From assembly GCA_031287395.1 (NCBI GenBank), contig JAITTA010000004.1:1-13494 (forward strand): a stretch of DNA of 13,494 bases, written 5' to 3'. Position numbers and translations under genes: made by a program. Of the stretch, positions 7,039 to 13,494 are shown in pieces (the first letter of the stretch is position 1; each line of letters starts with the position of its first letter). Under the pieces are notes generated by a model, which did not search any database, was not told the origin of the DNA, and saw only the letters and a program-made list of their open reading frames with translations. This stretch comes from Dysgonamonadaceae bacterium (GTDB lineage Bacteria; Bacteroidota; Bacteroidia; Bacteroidales; Azobacteroidaceae).

Positions 7039-7764
7039 TCACTTGGCTTTTTCTATATTTCCGGAACCGGCCACTTTAGTGTCCACCATTTTCGGATCTC
7101 CATAATAATACAAATTTCCGGAACCGGCCACTGCGGCTTTTAATGATTCTCCCACTGTAATCCGAACATGGCCCGAACCGGCAATCGAACACTCAAGGTC
7201 CTGAACCGAAAAATGAGATCCCTTAATATCGCCCGAACCGGCAACACTGAATTTCGACTCATTACTTCCTCCTTTCAACCGGGCCGTTCCGGAACCGGCA
7301 ACCGACATGTCGAACCTTTCGCAATAAAGACTATCGGCGAGGATACCACCCGAACCGGATAAATCAATTTTCATGCTTTTGGAATTGACTTCTCCTTTCA
7401 AATGGACTTCACCCGAACCGGACAATCTGACTTTTTCCAGGTTAGAGGAATTCGTATATACTTTAAACCTGGACGGTTGGATATTTCCATTATCTTTATA
7501 CTTGATAATCAATTTATTATTTTCTACTTTCACATCAAGTAAAGGTAAAATGTTTTCATCTACATTGACCTGAAGGTAAGGCTCTTTAATAGTCTGCTGT
7601 TCATAAACAACTTCCGCTACGCCTGAAGATTGAATTTCGACATAATCCGTAATTGCAAACTCTTTACTAACAATGTGTCCATTGCCTTTAATAGAATGCA
7701 CATCAATCATACACGATTGGAAAAATAAAAATAAAAAAATAAAAAGATGAGTAAACGATTTCAT
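7039..7764 (-). CDS. Head-GIN / DUF2807 domain lipoprotein, probable right-handed beta-helix
   Basis: This 241-residue protein has a hydrophobic leader and a lipobox-like FQSC with Cys18, so it is predicted to be a lipoprotein outside the inner membrane. After the linker KGNGHIVSKEFAITDYVEIQ, the body contains seven [SA]GSG turns at residues 115, 136, 156, 175, 195, 213 and 232. Their spacing is 18-21 residues, and each follows a short hydrophobic beta strand. This is the periodic pattern of the DUF2807 (putative auto-transporter adhesin, head GIN) family, read as a parallel beta-helix. The role of these lipoproteins is unknown; adhesion or cell-envelope functions are only suggested by the family name. 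The gene follows the MBL hydrolase gene by 59 bp and may use its own promoter in that gap, where several palindromes lie. Confidence 0.88.
   Translation of the reverse strand: MKSFTHLFIFLFLFFQSCMIDVHSIKGNGHIVSKEFAITDYVEIQSSGVAEVVYEQQTIKEPYLQVNVDENILPLLDVKVENNKLIIKYKDNGNIQPSRFKVYTNSSNLEKVRLSGSGEVHLKGEVNSKSMKIDLSGSGGILADSLYCERFDMSVAGSGTARLKGGSNESKFSVAGSGDIKGSHFSVQDLECSIAGSGHVRITVGESLKAAVAGSGNLYYYGDPKMVDTKVAGSGNIEKAK
7061..7421 (-). repeat. Seven periodic coding repeats (AGSG/SGSG codons) in the head-GIN gene
   Basis: The plus strand shows CCGGAACCGG or CCCGAACCGG at 7061, 7118, 7172, 7232, 7289, 7349 and 7412. Spacings are 57, 54, 60, 57, 60 and 63 bp, all multiples of three. On the coding strand they encode the conserved turn of each predicted beta-helix rung. 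The shared codons (GGT/GGA-TCC/TCG-GG) make the DNA itself repetitive. Confidence 0.9.
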
Positions 7765-7774
7765 ATCCGATATG
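7762..7774. repeat. 13-bp palindrome over the head-GIN start codon
   Basis: CATATC-C-GATATG is a perfect palindrome with 6-bp arms. The ATG of the head-GIN gene (minus strand, 7764-7762) is part of one arm, so in the mRNA the start codon could pair in a small AU-rich hairpin (5 bp, 3-nt loop). The stem is weak and regulation is uncertain. Confidence 0.35.
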
Positions 7775-7803
7775 TATTTACGTTAATAAAATTACACTTA
7801 TCA

Positions 7804-7811
7804 TAAAGATA
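7804..7811 (-). promoter_or_regulatory. Weak -7-like element upstream of the head-GIN gene
   Basis: TATCTTTA on the minus strand matches TAnnTTTG except for the last base, and no good -33 TTTG is found 19-21 bp upstream. It lies inside the inverted repeat TTATC-N5-GATAA (7798-7812). The predicted leader would be about 33-35 nt. Transcription from the MBL gene promoter is an alternative. Confidence 0.25.
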
Positions 7812-7817
7812 ACGAAA

Positions 7818-7855
7818 AAAATATTATTTTATAACATGCGAAAATATTATTTTAT
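7818..7855. repeat. Two 15-bp direct repeats, each containing a 13-bp palindrome, at the MBL gene 3' end
   Basis: AAAATATTATTTTAT occurs exactly at 7818-7832 and 7841-7855, a period of 23 bp. The first 13 bases of each copy (7818-7830 and 7841-7853) form the perfect palindrome AAAATA-T-TATTTT. The pair straddles the TAA stop of the MBL gene (7824-7826, minus strand) and lies upstream of the head-GIN gene. It may be a slipped tandem duplication, a paired operator, or an AT-rich structure without function. Confidence 0.55.
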
Positions 7856-8618
7856 TGTAAACATCGTGATAGAATACAATAAAAGAATCCTTTTCCTCCG
7901 TTTTTTTAATTAATTTTAACTTCGATTCGACCGAATCCAGCGGTTTTATATCGTATGCAGAAATCCAATCGATGGAGTAATGAGCCTTTGTAGGAATCAC
8001 ATCGGAAGGATAGACCAACTCTCCTTCACTTGTCCGGACAAAAGACACCAATTGACCGTCCGTATGTCCGTCGTACAATTCAATATCAAATCCATCGAAC
8101 AATTTTATATCCTGATTAATTAAATGCAATAATCCCGCCTCAAAAACAGGCATCAAATCATCAGGCCGAAAAGCGTCCGACTCCAGGGAATTGGGCTTTA
8201 TGTAACTATGCCATTGCCTTTCCCCTACCCAATGCGTGGCATTCGGAAATGTAATTTTCAGATTTCCCGCCTGTTCTTTGTAGGTACATCCGCCACAATG
8301 ATCAAAATGTAAATGAGATAAAACGACATCAGTCACTTGCTCCGGTACAAATCCATGAGATTGAACCAAAGAAGAAATATCCTGTAGTTCATGAAAGCGA
8401 TAATACGACAATTTTCCCAGATCCTTATTTCCGACACCTGTATCCAGAATCACTACCCGGTTCTCATTCCAAATCAAAAGACACCTCATTGCCATCCGGC
8501 AACAATTCTGCTCGTCTGATGGATACCTTCTGTACCATGCTCTTTTAGGAACAGCACCAAACATAGCACCGCCGTCGGCATAAAAAAAACCAGTCTCAAG
8601 GATTCTATAATGAATCAT
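7824..8618 (-). CDS. MBL-fold metallo-hydrolase, AHL-lactonase-like subgroup
   Basis: This is a 264-residue metallo-beta-lactamase-fold hydrolase with no signal peptide. The metal ligands are visible: HLHFDH (102-107) followed by CGG, the His of YDGHTDGQL (His185), Asp206 in PSDVIPT, and a C-terminal FYHD (His250). The pattern HLHFDHxGG, then FPNATHWVGERQW, then GHTxGQ is shared with YtnP/AiiA-like lactonases and many uncharacterised hydrolases. Hydrolysis of a lactone or other ester-like substrate is possible but not shown. The frame extends 26 codons upstream of 8618 into the divergent rfbD gene. I chose 8618 because MIHYRILETGFF is a natural family start and a -7 element lies just upstream. 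The C-terminus ends within a direct repeat that carries the stop codon. Confidence 0.88.
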   Translation of the reverse strand: MIHYRILETGFFYADGGAMFGAVPKRAWYRRYPSDEQNCCRMAMRCLLIWNENRVVILDTGVGNKDLGKLSYYRFHELQDISSLVQSHGFVPEQVTDVVLSHLHFDHCGGCTYKEQAGNLKITFPNATHWVGERQWHSYIKPNSLESDAFRPDDLMPVFEAGLLHLINQDIKLFDGFDIELYDGHTDGQLVSFVRTSEGELVYPSDVIPTKAHYSIDWISAYDIKPLDSVESKLKLIKKTEEKDSFIVFYHDVYNKIIFSHVIK

Positions 8619-8624
8619 ATTTAG

Positions 8625-8632
8625 TACTTTTG
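8625..8632 (+). promoter_or_regulatory. -7 element of the rfbD-prfC promoter
   Basis: TACTTTTG matches TAnnTTTG at all fixed bases and is followed by C, 25 nt before the rfbD ATG at 8658. No clear -33 TTTG lies upstream in the start of the MBL gene, so the call rests on the -7 box and its position. Confidence 0.5.
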
Positions 8633-8634
8633 CA

Positions 8635-8666
8635 CAAAAATAGTAATTATAATTATAATGCCGAAA
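8635..8666 (-). promoter_or_regulatory. Putative promoter of the MBL hydrolase gene
   Basis: TATTTTTG on the minus strand (8642-8635) matches TAnnTTTG at all fixed bases. TTTC at 8666-8663, inside rfbD codons, is a 3-of-4 match to the -33 element with a 20-bp spacer. The box ends 16 nt before the ATG at 8618. It faces the rfbD -7 box with only two bases between them. Confidence 0.42.
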
Positions 8667-9530
8667 AATATTCTGGTTACAGGAGCCAACGGACAATTAG
8701 GGAGTGAAATCCGGGAAATAGCCTCCGGTTATGCCGGCTTTCGTTTTTTTTTCACGGATATCCGGGAACTGGATTTGTCCGATAAATCAAAAATCACCGA
8801 TTTCATCGACAAGAATAAAGTTGAGTATGTTGTTAATTGTGCAGCATACACTGCTGTGGATAAAGCTGAAGACGATGTCGAAATCTGCTATCTGGTAAAC
8901 AGGGACTGTGTCAAAAATCTGGCCGAAGCGACATTGAACAAAGCCAAAATAATCCATATCTCAACCGATTATGTTTTTGATGGAAAGGGACATCGCCCTT
9001 ACACGGAGGCCGATGGGACCAATCCTCAATCGATATATGGTAAAAGCAAACTCGAAGGAGAGCAGGTATTAATGAATATCCATCCTGAGAGTATTATTAT
9101 CCGGACAGCCTGGTTATACTCCGCTTTCGGAAATAATTTTGTCAAAACCATGATAAAACTGGGACGTGAAAGGAATTCCCTGAATGTCGTTTCAGACCAG
9201 AAGGGAACTCCGACTTATGCTGCAGACTTAGCCAAGGCAATTTTAAGTATTATCTTATTTACCGAAATGCATCAATCATTCCCGGCAGGTATTTATCATT
9301 ACAGCAATGAAGGAGAATGTTCATGGTACGATTTTTGTCTGGAAATTCACAAACTTGCAGGAATAAACACTTGCAGGATCAGTCCGGTCGACACATCCGA
9401 TTATCCGACAAAAGCCTCAAGACCAATGTACAGTGTCTTAGATAAAACAAAAATTAAATCCGTTTTTCAATTGGAAATCCCGGGATGGAAAATCAGCCTT
9501 GAAAAATTCATGGCAATAATCAATTACTAA
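8658..9530 (+). CDS. rfbD: dTDP-4-dehydrorhamnose reductase
   Basis: RfbD (RmlD) reduces dTDP-4-dehydro-L-rhamnose with NAD(P)H in the last step of dTDP-L-rhamnose synthesis, supplying rhamnose for surface glycans. The 290-residue protein has the short-chain dehydrogenase Rossmann motif TGANGQLG (8-15), NCAAYTAVDKAE (60-71), STDYVFDG (102-109), the catalytic YGKSK (127-131), RTAWLYS, and the C-terminal TSDYPTKASRPMYSVLD that contacts the sugar nucleotide in this family. Its length is normal. The other rfb genes (A, B, C) are not in the window. The stop is 3 bp before the prfC ATG, so the two genes are almost certainly co-transcribed. A -7 element lies 25 bp upstream. Confidence 0.95.
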   Translation: MPKNILVTGANGQLGSEIREIASGYAGFRFFFTDIRELDLSDKSKITDFIDKNKVEYVVNCAAYTAVDKAEDDVEICYLVNRDCVKNLAEATLNKAKIIHISTDYVFDGKGHRPYTEADGTNPQSIYGKSKLEGEQVLMNIHPESIIIRTAWLYSAFGNNFVKTMIKLGRERNSLNVVSDQKGTPTYAADLAKAILSIILFTEMHQSFPAGIYHYSNEGECSWYDFCLEIHKLAGINTCRISPVDTSDYPTKASRPMYSVLDKTKIKSVFQLEIPGWKISLEKFMAIINY

Positions 9531-9533
9531 CAA

Positions 9534-11114
9534 ATGAGCGATTTAACAAATGAAATCCAACGGCGGAGGACATTCGCCATCATCAGCCACCCGGATGCGG
9601 GAAAAACAACATTAACAGAAAAATTATTGCTTTTTGGGGGAGCCATACACGTCGCAGGCGCCGTTAAATCGAATAAAATAAAAAAAACAGCCACATCCGA
9701 CTGGATGGAAATCGAAAAACAGCGTGGTATTTCCGTCGCAACTTCCGTGATGGGTTTCGAATATGAAGGATACAAGGTAAATATCCTGGATACCCCTGGT
9801 CACCAAGACTTTGCAGAAGATACTTACCGTACTCTGACGGCAGTGGATAGTGTAATTATCGTGGTGGATATTGCCAAAGGAGTTGAGCAACAAACACGAA
9901 AGCTGATGGAAGTATGCCGGATGCGTAAAACGCCGGTGATCGTTTTCGTCAACAAGATGGACCGTGATGGTATTGATCCTTTTGATTTACTGGACGAACT
10001 CGAACAAGAACTCAAAATCAATATTCGTCCTCTAAGCTGGCCGATAGATATGGGCTTCAACTTCAAAGGAGTCTATAACATTTATGAAGAAAAGCTGGAT
10101 CTTTATACTCCCAGTAAACAAATCGTTACGGAATCCGTGGAATTCAAAGACATTGACAGTCCGGAGCTGGAAAAACATATCGGAGAAAAATTGTCTCAAA
10201 AACTCCGGACCGATTTGGAACTAATCAAAGGCGTTTATCCCGATTTTGATGTAAACACTTACCTGAAAGGAGATATTGCGCCTGTATTCTTCGGTTCGGC
10301 ACTGAATAACTTCGGGGTAAAAGAACTCCTGAATTGTTTTGTCAGGATAGCTCCTTCTCCCCGTCCAATACAGGCAGAAGAACGGTCCGTAACTCCGGAA
10401 ACGGATCCGTTTTCAGGATTTATTTTCAAAATCCACGCCAATATGGATCCGAATCACCGAAGTTGTATTGCATTTCTAAAAATTTGCTCGGGTCAATTCG
10501 AACGTAATCAGAACTACAAACACGTCCGTTTTGGGAAAGTAATGAAATTTTCTTCCCCTACCGCTTTCATGGCACAAAAAAAAGAAACGGTAGACGAAGC
10601 CTTTGCCGGCGACATTATCGGGCTACCCGATACCGGGAATTTTAAAATCGGAGATACATTGACATCCGGAGAGGATTTACATTTTAAAGGATTGCCCAGT
10701 TTTTCACCGGAAATGTTCAAATACATCGAGAACGCCGACCCTATGAAATCCAAACAGCTCAACAAAGGAATTGATCAACTGATGGATGAAGGCGTCGCCC
10801 AATTATTTACCAATCAATTCAATGGCCGGAAAATTATCGGAACAGTAGGCCAACTGCAATTTGAAGTCATTCAATACCGTTTGTTGCATGAATACGGAGC
10901 GCAATGTAAATGGGAACCGATTAACCTATACAAAGCCTGTTGGATCGAGAGTGATTCAAATGAGGCATTGGAGAATTTTAAAAAACGGAAATACCAATAT
11001 ATGGCCAAAGATAAAGAAGGCAGAGATGTATTCTTAGCCGATTCATCTTATGTCTTACAAATGGCTCAGCAGGATTTTAAAGATATTCGTTTCCACTTCA
11101 GTTCGGAATGGTAA
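9534..11114 (+). CDS. prfC: Peptide chain release factor 3
   Basis: RF3 is the GTPase that removes RF1 or RF2 from the ribosome after peptide release. The 526-residue length is standard. GTPase motifs are clear: HPDAGKTT (19-26, P loop), QRGISV (63-68, switch I/G2), DTPGHQDF (86-93, G3) and NKMDRD (140-145, G4). They are followed by domain II (DPFSGFIFKIHANMDPNHR, then the FMAQKKETVDEAFAGDIIGL stretch) and domain III (GTVGQLQFEVIQYRL). EKQRGISVATSV distinguishes it from EF-G. The gene follows rfbD after 3 bp with no separate promoter visible. The 3' end faces the PL8 gene across 40 bp. Confidence 0.97.
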   Translation: MSDLTNEIQRRRTFAIISHPDAGKTTLTEKLLLFGGAIHVAGAVKSNKIKKTATSDWMEIEKQRGISVATSVMGFEYEGYKVNILDTPGHQDFAEDTYRTLTAVDSVIIVVDIAKGVEQQTRKLMEVCRMRKTPVIVFVNKMDRDGIDPFDLLDELEQELKINIRPLSWPIDMGFNFKGVYNIYEEKLDLYTPSKQIVTESVEFKDIDSPELEKHIGEKLSQKLRTDLELIKGVYPDFDVNTYLKGDIAPVFFGSALNNFGVKELLNCFVRIAPSPRPIQAEERSVTPETDPFSGFIFKIHANMDPNHRSCIAFLKICSGQFERNQNYKHVRFGKVMKFSSPTAFMAQKKETVDEAFAGDIIGLPDTGNFKIGDTLTSGEDLHFKGLPSFSPEMFKYIENADPMKSKQLNKGIDQLMDEGVAQLFTNQFNGRKIIGTVGQLQFEVIQYRLLHEYGAQCKWEPINLYKACWIESDSNEALENFKKRKYQYMAKDKEGRDVFLADSSYVLQMAQQDFKDIRFHFSSEW

Positions 11115-11154
11115 TCCTAAGAATTATAATATATTAATCATATTCGTCCGGGTT

Positions 11155-13308
11155 TCAATTGAATAACCGAATTGTAACACTTTGTCCTGCATAAATCGTT
11201 TGAGGCAAATTAACCGATATTTCGCTCCTATTATCGGCATCATTCCACTTCGATTGAAAATATTCGTCTTCTTTTTCAATTTTCCGGTTCAAAGAGAAAT
11301 GGAACTCACTCATTTTTCTGGATGGATCGGAAACGGATATTTCTTCTATGCCATTTTCTTTCAATTTAATCATCAGGATGCCGGGAGAATCCATTTTAAC
11401 CCTGAGATCACCAGGCAACCGGACTTCCCCTCTTTGGTAAAATACCACTTGACCAATGTTCAATTCCTTATGCCAAACAGCCTGTATATCAGGGGTGTTA
11501 AACAAGATTTCTATTTTCGGATTTACCGCATATTCACTTACTTTCTCTTTCGTTGCAGCAGGAATTACCACGTATTGATATCCACGATCAGATATCCGGC
11601 TTCCATGATTCAACCACAATTTAAACATATCCAGTCGAATTTCTTCCCTGGAAGAGGTCGTCTGACGATTAATTTTGAACCAAGTACCGGAAGCAACCTT
11701 ATTAGATAAACTTACCGGAGACGAAACAGGGAAAAAATAACCGATACTATCGTGAAATATCCACTTCACACTTTCGAACCGATGTTCTCCTTTTGACAAA
11801 ATCTGTTCACGATTATCATTCATTACGATCACATCACCGTTCAACAAGCATTGATTCAAAGTCGTCGCTACCGGATATTCCGATTCCGAACGGATACCGG
11901 CACCCAGGCATACATATTCTTCATCAAAAAAGAACCAAGCCTTTCTCACTTCTACCGGATCATGCGGACTTTTAAAATCAAATGCGACAACTCCGTACAA
12001 ACCATTGGTAACAGCTCCCACAAAGTTCATGGATCCGTATTTTTGAATGTTTTTTTCAGGGATTAGTTCGGGTTTTTGAAGGATCGTCGCTCCCGGTATT
12101 TTTTGCCAGTCGAAAACAGGAGCCGTATTGATGTATTCCCTACCGGTCCGGGAGATGTAATTTGTCCCGTCTCCACGGTGATGATTCAGGAGTCCTTCTC
12201 CATTATAAGGCACTTCCATGTTTGCATTACGTGAAGAGAACATCCGGACTGAAGTAAAGTATCCGTCCCGTTGATGTGTATAATATTCGGAATTCCGGAA
12301 AAACCGGCCATAGGAAGGAGACTTCAGCTCTATACCTTTCCGGTTCCTGATAATTTGTTCCAATTCACTTTTCCGATAATCCGTTACGGCAATCAAACGC
12401 TCCGGAGTTGTCGTCCTGAATACTCTCAATGAACCCGGACGCGAGATATCTCGATTAGTTGCCCCCGGATCGGGATATTTTCCATACGGCATCATTTTAC
12501 AAATACCATCCAGATAATAATCAATTAGTTGTTGAAGCGGTTTTTCCGAAAACCGATACTTTGTCCCGGTCGTATAATGTACCCATTCGGCAAAAGCATC
12601 CGCATAATCCAAGCCATAGGATAGTGTATTATTCACACGATCGTCCCGGTGGTGGAAACTATAATCGTATTGCATTCCCCGACCCGTTACAAACCGAATT
12701 TGCCCTTCTATGACTTTGATAACATACTCAAACTCCTGTATATCGCGATAATACAAAGCCGTTTTGGCCTGAATTCCACCGATTTTAATGCGGTCTCCAC
12801 TCTCACGGGCACCCCAGGCCCCCAAATGAGAGCGTTTAACGATAGGTAATGTTTTGCTCACCTGCTTTTCCGTCAGATTTTTATCCATCATAAGCAGCAC
12901 TTGTATCAAAGCATTCGGGGTTCCAATCTCATTATTCCACCAATTTTCACAAATAAAATCATTAGCCGTCCAATAGTCAAGAGCCAAATCAATGGTATTT
13001 TTCACCTTTTTATCGCCTCTAAAAGAAGACTCATTTTTCACGTATGCCTTGCTCAATTGGACCAGATTGTCCAGATGCCGGCTATGTTGAAAGCCTGTTT
13101 TGGAAGTATCCGTATAATTTATTCCCGGCCAAGTACCATCCGGATTGATGGAATCTACCAGCTTCCTTATTTGTTCATTATTAATTCCGGAAATTAACAT
13201 TTCCGCAACAACCCGCTTCCGGATTATTTCCACATCATTTCCTGCACTTTGAACTGCCTGAACAGTTAAAAGGAAAGACGAAAAGAAAAAGACTACGATT
13301 TTTTTCAT
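11155..13308 (-). CDS. Secreted polysaccharide lyase family 8 (chondroitin/hyaluronan-lyase-like)
   Basis: This 717-residue protein has a type I signal peptide (MKKIVVFFFSSFLLTVQAVQSA). An N-terminal alpha/alpha-toroid domain carries NWWNNEIGTP (122-131), the catalytic-region DYSFHHRDDRVNNTLSYG (215-232) and RDISRPGS (286-293). The central beta-sandwich domain contains NGEGLLNHHRGDGTNYI (369-385) and PVFDWQKIPGAT (397-408), followed by a beta-rich C-terminal domain. PL8 enzymes cleave uronic-acid-containing glycosaminoglycans or similar polymers by beta-elimination, using Asn, His, Tyr, Arg and Glu residues. Equivalents are visible (Asn near 122-126, His219/His220, Tyr231, Arg290, Glu371). 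The His-Tyr segment reads HHRDDR rather than the QHG of chondroitin AC lyase. The start at 13308 is chosen for the signal peptide; a longer frame would overlap the upstream gene. No SusC/SusD or sulfatase neighbour is present, so the substrate is open. Confidence 0.88.
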   Translation of the reverse strand: MKKIVVFFFSSFLLTVQAVQSAGNDVEIIRKRVVAEMLISGINNEQIRKLVDSINPDGTWPGINYTDTSKTGFQHSRHLDNLVQLSKAYVKNESSFRGDKKVKNTIDLALDYWTANDFICENWWNNEIGTPNALIQVLLMMDKNLTEKQVSKTLPIVKRSHLGAWGARESGDRIKIGGIQAKTALYYRDIQEFEYVIKVIEGQIRFVTGRGMQYDYSFHHRDDRVNNTLSYGLDYADAFAEWVHYTTGTKYRFSEKPLQQLIDYYLDGICKMMPYGKYPDPGATNRDISRPGSLRVFRTTTPERLIAVTDYRKSELEQIIRNRKGIELKSPSYGRFFRNSEYYTHQRDGYFTSVRMFSSRNANMEVPYNGEGLLNHHRGDGTNYISRTGREYINTAPVFDWQKIPGATILQKPELIPEKNIQKYGSMNFVGAVTNGLYGVVAFDFKSPHDPVEVRKAWFFFDEEYVCLGAGIRSESEYPVATTLNQCLLNGDVIVMNDNREQILSKGEHRFESVKWIFHDSIGYFFPVSSPVSLSNKVASGTWFKINRQTTSSREEIRLDMFKLWLNHGSRISDRGYQYVVIPAATKEKVSEYAVNPKIEILFNTPDIQAVWHKELNIGQVVFYQRGEVRLPGDLRVKMDSPGILMIKLKENGIEEISVSDPSRKMSEFHFSLNRKIEKEDEYFQSKWNDADNRSEISVNLPQTIYAGQSVTIRLFN

Positions 13309-13318
13309 ACGTACATAT

Positions 13319-13494
13319 TTATTTTTTATTAAATCGGTTGTATGGAACTCCGGCAAATTCCCATCCGATGATGGCAGTCTTACGATCTACCCCCCAGCGG
13401 TAACCGCCAAACTCTCCCGAAGAACGAATCACCCGGTGACACGGGATAAGAAACGCAACCGGGTTTTCGCCAATTGCAGTCCCAACAGCACGAT
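13319..13494 (-). CDS. Methylated-DNA--protein-cysteine methyltransferase, C-terminal part (cut by right edge)
   Basis: The minus-strand frame runs in from the window edge to the TAA at 13321-13319 and gives 57 complete codons before the stop. It begins RAVGTAIGENPVAFLIPCHRVI, which contains the PCHR active-site motif. The Cys accepts the methyl group from O6-methylguanine or O4-methylthymine in DNA. It continues SSGEFGGYRWGVDRKTAIIGWE. The GGYxWGxxRK and GWE features resemble the C-terminal half of Ada more than short Ogt, so the full protein may be an AraC-type/methyltransferase fusion; its N-terminus is outside the window. No in-frame ATG exists within the visible part. The stop is 10 bp from the PL8 ATG, suggesting one transcript. 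Confidence 0.9.
   Translation of the reverse strand, partial: RAVGTAIGENPVAFLIPCHRVIRSSGEFGGYRWGVDRKTAIIGWEFAGVPYNRFNKK

Noticed and set aside
7168..7573. Plus-strand open frames with repeated ARTGN words opposite the head-GIN gene
   Set aside because: They are antisense images of the seven GSG repeats. The minus strand has a signal peptide and recognisable family periodicity.
8601..8616. GATTC-N6-GAATC hairpin at the MBL gene start codon
   Set aside because: The 5-bp AU-rich stem lies mostly in coding sequence and is too weak to argue for translational control.
8619..8696. 26-codon N-terminal extension of the MBL hydrolase
   Set aside because: It lies antisense to the rfbD start and includes the shared promoter region. 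MIHYRILETGFF at 8618 is a natural start.
11115..11154. Possible bidirectional terminator between prfC and PL8
   Set aside because: The gap is AT-rich with only a short TTCAATTGAA palindrome at its edge. There is no GC-bearing stem followed by a T run on either strand.
13309..13356. 16-codon extension of the PL8 lyase
   Set aside because: It would place a charged stretch before a clear signal peptide and overlap the methyltransferase gene end. The ATG at 13308 starts directly with the signal peptide.
1..13494. Mobile element, CRISPR, defence system or biosynthetic cluster
   Set aside because: No transposase, integrase, phage gene, direct-repeat array, toxin-antitoxin pair or synthase module was found. 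The genes are ordinary Bacteroidota chromosome content.

Overview
The window is chromosomal DNA from a member of the Bacteroidota, most likely order Bacteroidales. The evidence is the moderate-to-low GC content, the near absence of Shine-Dalgarno sequences, several start regions preceded by the Bacteroides-type -7 element (TAnnTTTG), and protein variants typical of the group: the long AIR-synthase PurM, the TPM protein with zinc knuckles and a Gly-rich tail, the head-GIN lipoprotein, and a PL8 lyase. The genus cannot be fixed from the sequence. No mobile element, tRNA, rRNA, CRISPR array or phage gene was seen. This is a mostly housekeeping segment with one polysaccharide-degrading gene.

Layout. 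A DUF349 protein cut by the left edge (1-556) overlaps a 6-phosphofructokinase (553-1569) by an ATGA junction. Meeting it head to head, only 3 bp away, is a two-gene minus-strand unit: dGTPase (start 4141) followed 13 bp later by a TPM-domain membrane protein (2796 to 1573). Diverging from the dGTPase is purM (4221-5387), overlapped by a TIGR01212-type radical SAM gene (start taken as TTG at 5377) and followed by RNase HII (6419-7027), which seems to have its own promoter.

Next come two minus-strand genes, an MBL-fold hydrolase (8618 to 7824) and a head-GIN/DUF2807 lipoprotein (7764 to 7039). They are separated by a 59-bp, palindrome-rich AT-rich gap. Divergent from the MBL gene is a tight pair, rfbD (dTDP-rhamnose synthesis) and prfC (release factor 3). 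The right end holds a secreted polysaccharide lyase family 8 enzyme (13308 to 11155), read 10 bp after an Ada/Ogt-type methylguanine methyltransferase cut by the right edge.

Working together. The dGTPase and PurM genes, both in purine nucleotide metabolism, share a 79-bp divergent control region containing a 6-bp-arm inverted repeat, so joint control is plausible. The remaining neighbours look like ordinary Bacteroidales gene order rather than one pathway. I found no convincing undescribed multi-gene system. The most interesting signals are small-scale: face-to-face promoters, possible near-leaderless starts, the palindrome cluster at 7762-7855, a gene with no ATG start, and unusual residue signatures in the phosphofructokinase and the PL8 lyase.
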